The position numbers and the translations under genes were made by a program. From an uncultured Pleurocapsa sp. (GTDB lineage Bacteria > Cyanobacteriota > Cyanobacteriia > Cyanobacteriales > Xenococcaceae), in NCBI GenBank assembly GCA_937884735.1, contig CAKZYI010000177.1:1-6225 (forward strand): a DNA stretch of 6,225 nt, given 5' to 3'. The notes below the pieces were generated by a model, which was not told the DNA's origin, searched no databases, and saw only the letters and a list, made by a program, of their open reading frames with translations. Shown here in pieces: positions 1 through 5,742 of the stretch; position 1 is the first letter of the stretch, and every line of letters begins with the position of its first letter.

Positions 1-45
1 GCAAAAATTTCAGGAGATGATGAACTAGAATGCATCAGTGTGTAG
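1..45 (+). CDS. possible C-terminal end of a plus-strand gene (partial)
   Basis: Frame 1 is open from the first base and reads AKISGDDELECISV before a TAG stop at 43-45. Fifteen codons are too few to identify a family and could be open by chance. The only support is that a plus-strand hairpin followed by five T residues lies 17 bp after the stop, as expected at the end of a gene. If real, this gene converges on the malate:quinone oxidoreductase gene. Function unknown. Confidence 0.25.
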   Translation, partial: AKISGDDELECISV

Positions 46-62
46 TATTACCCTTTCTGGTG

Positions 63-96
63 AAACTGAGTCTGATTCCTCAATACTTCAGTTTTT
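63..96 (+). terminator. candidate Rho-independent terminator
   Basis: AAACTGA (63-69) pairs with TCAGTTT (88-94). The stem extends inward as GT/AC past one bulged T, with a small TGA/TCA pairing in the loop. The plus strand ends in TTTTT (92-96). On the minus strand there is no U-run after the stem, so it suits a plus-strand gene entering from the left better than the mqo gene that ends at 124. The stem is not GC-rich, so strength is uncertain. Confidence 0.4.
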
Positions 97-123
97 AAAA
101 GCTGCTATTTTATATTCAGTTTG

Positions 124-1473
124 CTAATAATTGGGCGCAAAATCTTCTTGAGTAGCAAGATCTGCTATAAATTGTTGGCGATCGAATTGGTAGTCAGAAC
201 CCAAAAAATCAATAATTCTTTCTGTATCTTCCAAAGCATTTTGCAAACAAGTAGATGCTCCAGGGGAAGGAGTAATATTAAAAATAATTTTATCACCTAT
301 TATTTTGGCTTCTCCCATCTCTAAAGCTTTGGTATTGAGATTAACTACTTGGGGTCTAACGCCACCATAGCCTTTAGCATAGCTAAGATTGTTTAACTTA
401 ATTGAAGGAATTATTTTTTTTACTTCTTTGATAAATAAGCGTTTTCCAATTATGGGAAAATCATATAAAAAATTGAGGGCAATATATTTGAATATAATTG
501 GATCGGACAGTATTTTGATAAAGCTTAAAATTGCTTTAATACTTAAACCTGCCGTCTGAAAATATTCAGTCATACTAGAATAGTTGTGACGTTCTAACAA
601 AGGCAGTACTTTGGCTGTTGGACCAAAACGAGCGATCGCTTTATTATGAACTTCGGGATCGCCGTGAACTGCGGCAAAAGGTAGCTTTTTCCGTTGTACT
701 GTATATACTTTACCGTTTAGCAGTTTTGGGGCAAAGTAAAAGCTTCCTGCAACACTCAACAAGGCATAGTCCAAGCCATAGCCCAGTGATTTGGCAAATA
801 ATAAACTGTGCGCTCCTGCGGCAACCATTACTACTTTTGCTTTCACTGTGCGATCGGAAATTTTGATTTGATATTCGTTGTTATGTTGAGTTATTTTTTT
901 TACTTTATGATTGAATAATAAATCTATTTTTTGGCTGGATTTATTAACTGCATTTGTTAAAAAAGATTGAGCCAAAGCATTAAAGTCTACGGTGTAACCT
1001 TCCTCAGTGTATAAAGCAATTATTGCTTCATTTTCTTCTCTCCCCACCAAAACTTTTGGCTCTTTTTCAGCAATTTCTGCTCTTTCAAGTAGTCTTAGAT
1101 GAGGAAACAAATGCTTGAATTCTTCATATCTAGCTTTTAATTTATCGACCTGCTCCTTTCCTACTCCAAGCACCATTTTGTGATACTTAGTATAAATTTC
1201 TTGTTGTTTATCTTGAGTAAGCAAATAGTTCTTAACTAAACTAGCTCCTCTGTTGACTTTAGTTGCTTTAGCAAGAGTGTAGTTAGTTTCAATATCGCCA
1301 AAATGTAGAGTTTGGCTATTACTATTTGTATAAGAATTAATTAAAGCAACGTTAGATTCTTTCTCAATCAAAGCAATCTTGTTTACATTAGTATATTTGC
1401 TCAGAGTATGGAGTAATGCTGTGCCACACACCCCGCCGCCAATAATAACAAGATCGTAACTCTGATTATTCAT
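124..1473 (-). CDS. mqo: malate:quinone oxidoreductase, Helicobacter pylori HP0086-like type (FAD-dependent)
   Basis: Predicted to oxidise (S)-malate to oxaloacetate and pass electrons through FAD to membrane quinone, as a peripheral protein on the cytoplasmic face. The frame opens at a TTG at 1509, but I prefer the ATG at 1471-1473. It gives 449 residues, and the dinucleotide-binding fold then begins at once (DLVIIGGGVCG, residues 7-17). The acidic end of the second strand is near residue 37 (ALIEKE). Other family-like blocks are SNSQTLHFGDIETNY (about 51-65), VMVAAGAH (about 215-222), GSFYFAP and LPFAAVHGDPE (about 243-275), RFGPTA (about 282-287) and TPSPGASTCLQNA (about 401-413). From memory of HP0086 (about 450 residues), these blocks and the length match it better than the longer Escherichia coli Mqo. 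A hydrophobic stretch at about 312-345 may contact the membrane (inference). No good Shine-Dalgarno is visible. L-2-hydroxyglutarate oxidase-like enzymes share the fold, so the substrate is not proven. It lies 168 bp downstream of the GGDEF-EAL gene, with no terminator seen between. Confidence 0.85.
   Translation of the reverse strand: MNNQSYDLVIIGGGVCGTALLHTLSKYTNVNKIALIEKESNVALINSYTNSNSQTLHFGDIETNYTLAKATKVNRGASLVKNYLLTQDKQQEIYTKYHKMVLGVGKEQVDKLKARYEEFKHLFPHLRLLERAEIAEKEPKVLVGREENEAIIALYTEEGYTVDFNALAQSFLTNAVNKSSQKIDLLFNHKVKKITQHNNEYQIKISDRTVKAKVVMVAAGAHSLLFAKSLGYGLDYALLSVAGSFYFAPKLLNGKVYTVQRKKLPFAAVHGDPEVHNKAIARFGPTAKVLPLLERHNYSSMTEYFQTAGLSIKAILSFIKILSDPIIFKYIALNFLYDFPIIGKRLFIKEVKKIIPSIKLNNLSYAKGYGGVRPQVVNLNTKALEMGEAKIIGDKIIFNITPSPGASTCLQNALEDTERIIDFLGSDYQFDRQQFIADLATQEDFAPNY
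632..639. repeat. HIP1 palindrome GCGATCGC (four copies in window)
   Basis: The octamer GCGATCGC occurs at 632-639, 4128-4135, 6098-6105 and 6216-6223. Near-matches GCGATCGA occur at about 179 and 1542. HIP1 is highly over-represented in many cyanobacterial genomes. Four copies in 6.2 kb of AT-rich DNA is far above chance and is the main taxonomic clue. The first copy lies inside mqo, the second at the 3' end of the AAA_35 gene, and the last two inside the DUF4336 pseudogene. Confidence 0.9.
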
Positions 1474-1641
1474 AATGTACCAGTACTCTATAAAACGCCT
1501 TGAGAACAAACATTGGTTATATTAATATTTTATAGCTTCAGGCGATCGATAAAATAATAGTTAATCTATTCGTAACTTTTGGCCTTTAATTTTTGCTTAA
1601 TACTGACAAATACAGATACTTCTCGAACAGCAGTTCAATTA

Positions 1642-3486
1642 TCAAACTAGTAAATTGGTCGCATTTGCCGAAGGCAATGGTTTAGAAAATAAATATCCCT
1701 GTCCATATTCACATTGTAAATTCAGAAGCTGAGTACATTGTTCTTCTCTCTCAATTCCTTCAGCAACAATGTCCAAATCAAATACCCCTGCTAGTTTAAC
1801 AATAGTTTTAACCAGCTCTAACTGATGAATGTTATCTTCGATATTTTTTACAAAAGAACGATCTATTTTTAAGGTATCTACAGGCAAACAGTGCAAATAG
1901 CCCAAAGAAGAATAACCAGTACCAAAATCGTCCATTGATAGCTGCACTCCCAGCTCTTTTAGCTTGGTTGCAGTAGAAAGAACAATATCAATATTTTCAA
2001 TAATCTCGCTCTCAGTTATTTCTAGCTTTAGGCAGCAAGGATTTAAACCAGTCTCTGCCAAGATTTGAGCAATAATATCACCTGCATAAGGTTGAGAAAA
2101 CTGTTTGCTGGCAACGTTGACGCTAATAAATGTCAACTCAGATTCTGGATGTTCTTGCTGCCAAGTTGCCATCTGTTGGCAAGCTGCTCTCAAAACCCAC
2201 CATCCAATTGGGACAATTAATCCTGTATTCTCTGCCAGAGGAATAAAACCACCAGGAGAAACCAACCCTTTTTCGGGATGTTGCCAGCGGATTAAAGCTT
2301 CAAAACCAATTAATTGTCTGTCTGCTAATTTGACTATTGGCTGATAGTAAAGCTCGAACTGTTCTAATTCAATTGCAGCTCTTAGCTCATTTTCTGATTT
2401 AAATTTAGCAATGCTTTCAAGATATGCTTCTGATTCAAATACAACGCTACAAGCCTTCCCTTTGTCTTTAGCTTGGTGCATGGCAATCTCAGCATTTTGT
2501 AGAGATTCAATCAAGCTATAGGGCGTGTTTTGCTGCTCGTGATTCCCGATGGTAGTTAAAGGTGCAATACCAATGCTAGTAGTAATAAGTATGGAGTGTT
2601 CCTTTACTTTTATTGGAACAGAAAATTCTCGCTGGATTTGAGTGGCTATTTCTGAAGGATAGTTTGCTTGTTTAAAGCCTGCCAGTAGAATAGCAAATTC
2701 ATCGCCACCAATACGAGCTACTATATCCTGACTCCGCAGACACGAATTTAATTTCGCCACGATTTCTATTAAGAGCAAATCTCCAATCGCGTGACCAAAA
2801 TTACGATTGATATATTTAAAGCTGTCTAAATCTAAACAAAGTACTCCAAATAGACATTTAGACTCTGACTTTATCTGAGATAGTTCTTTTAAGTTTTGGA
2901 TAAACAACTGACGATTGGGCAGATGAGTAAGTCGGTCATAGTTATTGTCATAGTTCAACCGAGCTTCAATTTTCTTATTATGGGTAATATCTGTCTGCGA
3001 ACCAACTAAGCTGGTTATATTTCCTTTTTCGTCTCTTACCCCAACACCTTTGCAAAACATGGAGCGGTATTTTCCATCTCGATGCAAAAGAGAATACTCA
3101 ACCTCGAACTGAGTAATTTCTCCTTGCCAACAGGCAGATAAATTAGCTCGTAGCTTTTCTATGTCTGCTCCGTGTACTCTGGCTAACCATTCTACTGGAC
3201 TATTTTTGATGCTGTCATCGTCGTACCCCAACATTGATTTCCATCGAGAAGAGTAATTTACTTGATTCGAATCAAAGTTCCACTCCCACAAGCCATCATT
3301 TGTCACTTTGGTAGCAAGAGCATACCTTTGTTCGCTGTTTTTGAGAGCTTGCTGTAGCTGTCTTTCTCGAACTGATTCCTTCTCGGCAATACAAATCATT
3401 TGTTTGGCTTGGTTTAACTCATTATCTATTGACCAGGGAAAAACGCCGTTTAATAGATAGTGGCTTGTTAAGTTTTTCACTCTCAC
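1642..3486 (-). CDS. PAS-GGDEF-EAL cyclic-di-GMP signalling protein
   Basis: A 614-residue cytoplasmic protein (no signal peptide or membrane segment) that should make and/or degrade cyclic di-GMP. Residues 25-55 look coiled-coil forming. A PAS_3-type sensor domain with its PAC tail spans about 52-175 (GLWEWNF, SMLGY, LVGSQTDITHNKK). The GGDEF domain spans about 180-345. It has DLDSFKYIN at 219-227, intact GGDEF at 260-264 and RSQD at 251-254, five residues before GGDEF, matching the inhibitory RxxD I-site. The EAL domain spans about 365-610 and keeps E396-A-L, N457, E489, D519-D520 (DDFGTGYSS), K540, D542, E576 and QGY at 596-598. Both active sites therefore look complete, and which activity dominates cannot be told. 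The start is uncertain. The frame begins just after adjacent in-frame TAG and TAA codons, GTG at 3484-3486 is the first plausible start, and no Shine-Dalgarno is clear. The next ATG is residue 30. Residues 8-35 resemble the end of a response-regulator receiver domain, suggesting lost N-terminal sequence. Confidence 0.92.
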   Translation of the reverse strand: MRVKNLTSHYLLNGVFPWSIDNELNQAKQMICIAEKESVRERQLQQALKNSEQRYALATKVTNDGLWEWNFDSNQVNYSSRWKSMLGYDDDSIKNSPVEWLARVHGADIEKLRANLSACWQGEITQFEVEYSLLHRDGKYRSMFCKGVGVRDEKGNITSLVGSQTDITHNKKIEARLNYDNNYDRLTHLPNRQLFIQNLKELSQIKSESKCLFGVLCLDLDSFKYINRNFGHAIGDLLLIEIVAKLNSCLRSQDIVARIGGDEFAILLAGFKQANYPSEIATQIQREFSVPIKVKEHSILITTSIGIAPLTTIGNHEQQNTPYSLIESLQNAEIAMHQAKDKGKACSVVFESEAYLESIAKFKSENELRAAIELEQFELYYQPIVKLADRQLIGFEALIRWQHPEKGLVSPGGFIPLAENTGLIVPIGWWVLRAACQQMATWQQEHPESELTFISVNVASKQFSQPYAGDIIAQILAETGLNPCCLKLEITESEIIENIDIVLSTATKLKELGVQLSMDDFGTGYSSLGYLHCLPVDTLKIDRSFVKNIEDNIHQLELVKTIVKLAGVFDLDIVAEGIEREEQCTQLLNLQCEYGQGYLFSKPLPSANATNLLV

Positions 3487-3682
3487 CAGATTTTACTAGG
3501 ATTGGCACTGTAGCTATTGATCGAGCAACTACAATCTTTTAATTCTAAATAATAGCTTATTTTGAATTATTTTAATCCTAAAGGAAGTATATAAGGAACA
3601 TTATATTTCTTAAGGCAAGTTTTAGATTTTAGGAGAGAAGCATTGCTTTGAACTTAGAACAGTTTATTTTTCACACAAACAG

Positions 3683-3711
3683 AAAAAAAGTGTTTTACAA
3701 AATACACTTTT
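3683..3711 (-). terminator. candidate weak terminator, minus strand
   Basis: AAAAGTGT (3686-3693) pairs with ACACTTTT (3704-3711), with an inner TTT/AAA pairing past one bulged T. Read on the minus strand, the stem runs into seven consecutive T residues (complement of A at 3683-3689). It could end transcripts from the AAA_35 gene, but that gene stops about 410 bp upstream, and the stem has only two GC pairs. A chance AT-rich palindrome is a real alternative. Confidence 0.3.
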
Positions 3712-3908
3712 AAAATAAATATAACAATAAATATATTTGCAAAATTCTACAGATAATTTTTTGTTACCAATATCACAATTTCTTCTATATTTAATCGTTC
3801 TAAGGTTATAAAAGTTACAGTATTAAAGATAATTTAGCTGTACTCAATGACTATCGGTTTTTGAAAGGAATCCTAAAATTCTATTCATTGCTGATGATTA
3901 TTGTAAAT

Positions 3909-3943
3909 TAGAACACATTTTCTTGTTGTTAAATAGAACACAT
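3909..3943. repeat. 10-bp direct repeat pair, 25-bp period
   Basis: TAGAACACAT occurs at 3909-3918 and again at 3934-3943, a start-to-start distance of 25 bp. A shorter related match, AACACATTTT, recurs at 3912-3921 and 4027-4036. Tandem same-face sites can bind a regulator, but the pair lies more than 400 bp upstream of the GGDEF-EAL start and downstream of the AAA_35 stop. A function is only a guess. Confidence 0.35.
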
Positions 3944-4121
3944 ATTATCTTAGTGATACCATAAAAAAGGTATTGTTTTCTATGTTGTATGGGTTCAGTG
4001 CAAATTAAAGAATCTCAAATTCTGCAAACACATTTTTTCTGATTGAAAGATGTTTGGTTTGTTGGTTGCAATTTATGCCCAACTTAAAGAATATAAAGGA
4101 ATTCGCGCTGTATATTTGCTC

Positions 4122-5438
4122 CTAAAGGCGATCGCTAAAATAATTACGATACAAATGACACATAGGCACAGCTTCATTGCCTCTTAGCTCGACTAAGCCC
4201 ACACTTTCTAATTTATAAGCCGCAATAGGATCTAGCTTTACTGGCTCAGTAGAAAGGATTACTTGCCTGTAAGCATCAGCCAATTCTGGATACTTGCCCA
4301 AAAATGCTAGATGACCCCGTAAATGATCCCGATAGATTCCTGTTTCTGTAGTTGCTTCTTTGATTAGCTTGTAGACATCATTATTTTGAGTCATCAAATG
4401 GCATAGAGCCAAATTAAGTAGATAAGGATGACCACCAACAACTTCCTGTAGAGATTTTAATTCTTCTAGTTGCAAAGGAGGTTCACTTTTGTCTAAACCA
4501 TAACGTTGAGCCAACTCTTGTGCTTGCTCACAATCAAATTTAGTCAAACGAAGAGACAGAACAACATTAAACGGAGACTGATCCAGGCTTAGGGGAATAT
4601 AAATTTCTGTAGAATGAGTCACAATCAAGCGAAACTTTTGCCATACGCGAACATTATTGGCTTCTTCGTGCCAAAAACGTAACAAAGGCAAAAATTCTTG
4701 AGCCACTTCAGGATAGTTGAATAAACGGTTAACTTCATCTAAGGCAACAACTAAAGGACTATCTAACTGCCCCAAAATATATCCTTGCAAATAAGTTGTA
4801 CAGCTAACCTTAAATCCTAGATCTTCATCCCAGTAGTCGTCTAATAAAGATTCTACTCCTAGCTGCAAAGTAATGTTGGCGCATAGCCAACGCAGCAAAC
4901 GTTGTAAATTGCTAATTACACTATCTTCTGCCTGTAACAAATTCAATCGAACAGTACGATATCCTCTGGTCTGTGCCTGGGCTAAAATCCTCATTACCAA
5001 AGAGCTTTTTCCCATTTGTTTTGGGGCTTTAATTCTGATCAACGCCCCAGGTTTGACAATCTCTTCGTAGGCTTGAGATTCGCTAGGAAAACGATTAATA
5101 TATAGTGCAGAATCCATTGGTACTGGGGTTTGTGGCAGTTCCAGCGCACTCATCGAACCACTATTGCCCTGTTTTTTTTCAACTGTACCGACTTGTTGTC
5201 GTAAGATTGAACGAAAATTATTTTTGGTAATTTTTTCTCCAAAAGCTTCTGAAAGAAGTTGCCATAACCGAGAACCAACCACTCTAATATAGTCTGGATC
5301 GTAACCAGAGACTTCAGCAATTTCTTGATAAGTTTTACCAGCCCAGCACTGAGTCAAAATCAACTCTTGAACTGAGTTAAGCCTTTCAGGTTTAATTGCA
5401 TTATCGACAAGATGTAAAGCTTCTTCGATGGTTATCAT
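4122..5438 (-). CDS. AAA_35 family STAND-like ATPase with vMAP-type N-terminal domain
   Basis: A 438-residue soluble protein in two parts. Residues 1-85 are helical, with a helix-turn-helix-like stretch (KTYQEIAEVSGY, 35-46), and resemble the N-terminal domain named for vWA-MoxR-associated proteins (vMAP_N). After a polar linker (about 86-108), residues 109-438 form an AAA-like domain (AAA_35). The P-loop is KAPKQMGKSS (137-146), where alanine takes the place of the usual first glycine, as is usual in this family. Walker B is LVVALDE (229-235) with D234-E235. A sensor-like THSTE lies at 274-278 and the conserved GGHPYLLNLA at 335-344. A winged-helix-like end follows (about 395-438). Such proteins are thought to be nucleotide-dependent switches in signalling or conflict systems, often with WD40, CHAT or other effector parts. 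None is fused or adjacent here, so the output is unknown. ATG at 5436-5438 is chosen because the conserved N-terminus starts there. The flanking gaps (304 and 635 bp) suggest a single-gene transcript. Confidence 0.87.
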   Translation of the reverse strand: MITIEEALHLVDNAIKPERLNSVQELILTQCWAGKTYQEIAEVSGYDPDYIRVVGSRLWQLLSEAFGEKITKNNFRSILRQQVGTVEKKQGNSGSMSALELPQTPVPMDSALYINRFPSESQAYEEIVKPGALIRIKAPKQMGKSSLVMRILAQAQTRGYRTVRLNLLQAEDSVISNLQRLLRWLCANITLQLGVESLLDDYWDEDLGFKVSCTTYLQGYILGQLDSPLVVALDEVNRLFNYPEVAQEFLPLLRFWHEEANNVRVWQKFRLIVTHSTEIYIPLSLDQSPFNVVLSLRLTKFDCEQAQELAQRYGLDKSEPPLQLEELKSLQEVVGGHPYLLNLALCHLMTQNNDVYKLIKEATTETGIYRDHLRGHLAFLGKYPELADAYRQVILSTEPVKLDPIAAYKLESVGLVELRGNEAVPMCHLYRNYFSDRL

Positions 5439-5538
5439 ATTATGTTTTTGCTATTGTTTTCAAAGATCGTTCACTATGGATGAAGATTACTTTGTGCTAG
5501 AAAGTAATTAAAAAGCAGGCTATCAGAATTGTTTTGGA

Positions 5539-5567
5539 AAATTATTTGTCGTGCCAGTATCAATCAA
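5539..5567 (-). promoter_or_regulatory. weak sigma70-like promoter candidate for the AAA_35 gene
   Basis: On the minus strand TTGATT (5562-5567) and TAATTT (5539-5544) are separated by exactly 17 bp, implying a leader of about 95 nt before the ATG at 5438. Each hexamer matches the consensus only partly, and such matches are frequent in AT-rich DNA. Confidence 0.2.
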
Positions 5568-5642
5568 AAGTCTAAGGCTTAACAAATTGGTTTAAAAATT
5601 AATTGTTACATATAATTATCTATATTTTGAATTACTATTATT

Positions 5643-5671
5643 GGCTTTTTTGATAAATAAGCCTCTTTTTT
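5643..5671 (+). terminator. hairpin plus T-run, terminator-like on the plus strand
   Basis: GGCTT (5643-5647) pairs with AAGCC (5659-5663). The stem continues past a T-T mismatch with three T-A pairs and closes on a GAT loop, followed by TCTTTTTT (5664-5671). The T-run is on the plus strand, but no plus-strand gene precedes it. Read on the minus strand, it follows the DUF4336 pseudogene by about 80 bp and lacks a U-run. Confidence 0.3.
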
Positions 5672-5742
5672 CTTCATTTATGTTTGAGTGCTGTAATTTT
5701 AATGTAACTTTAACTATATACTTATTAGTAAACTAAATTAGG

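Larger units (their letters stand above)
3487..4121. other. 635-bp AT-rich intergenic region without a recognisable gene
   Basis: I read both strands and found no open frame of convincing length or composition, and no tRNA or other known RNA. It contains a pair of TAGAACACAT direct repeats (3909-3943), an AT-rich hairpin with a minus-strand U-run (3683-3711) and a small hairpin ATACC/GGTAT (about 3956-3974). It should carry the promoter of the GGDEF-EAL gene and the 3' end of the AAA_35 transcript. I could not pick a convincing -35/-10 pair. Short open stretches next to 3486 might be remnants of a longer upstream domain, discussed under findings. Confidence 0.6.
5439..5742. other. 304-bp AT-rich intergenic region
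   Basis: It separates the DUF4336 pseudogene from the AAA_35 gene and should hold the latter's promoter and leader. No open frame of interest appears on either strand. It contains a weak minus-strand promoter candidate (5539-5567), a plus-strand -10-like TATAAT (5611-5616) and a hairpin with a plus-strand T-run (5643-5671). Confidence 0.6.

Noticed and set aside
121..324. 67-residue plus-strand open frame
   Set aside because: It overlaps the 3' end of mqo on the opposite strand and has no recognisable domain.
618..866. 82-residue plus-strand open frame
   Set aside because: It is antisense to the conserved mqo core and its composition is that of a shadow frame.
1510..1641. Promoter or terminator between the GGDEF-EAL and mqo genes
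   Set aside because: A TTGAAC/GTTCGA stem near 1627-1642 has no U-run on the minus strand, and TATAAA/TAATAT strings have no properly spaced -35. Neither is strong enough to list.
2105..2344. 79-residue plus-strand open frame
   Set aside because: It lies wholly antisense to the conserved EAL domain and has no motif of its own.
3487..3600. Promoter for the GGDEF-EAL gene based on a TATTAT string
   Set aside because: No -35-like hexamer is found 16-18 bp upstream of it, and such strings are common at this AT content.
3691..3727. NtcA-like site (GTT-N8-TAC) in the palindrome with an AT-rich -10 downstream
   Set aside because: The first half-site deviates from GTA, it points along the plus strand where no gene follows, and the match is explained by the AT-rich hairpin.
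3909..3943. CRISPR-like direct repeats
   Set aside because: There are only two 10-bp copies with a 15-bp gap. CRISPR repeats are longer and occur in larger arrays, and no cas gene is present.
4873..5070. 65-residue plus-strand open frame
   Set aside because: It is antisense to the AAA_35 Walker A region. The real coding strand is clear from the motifs.
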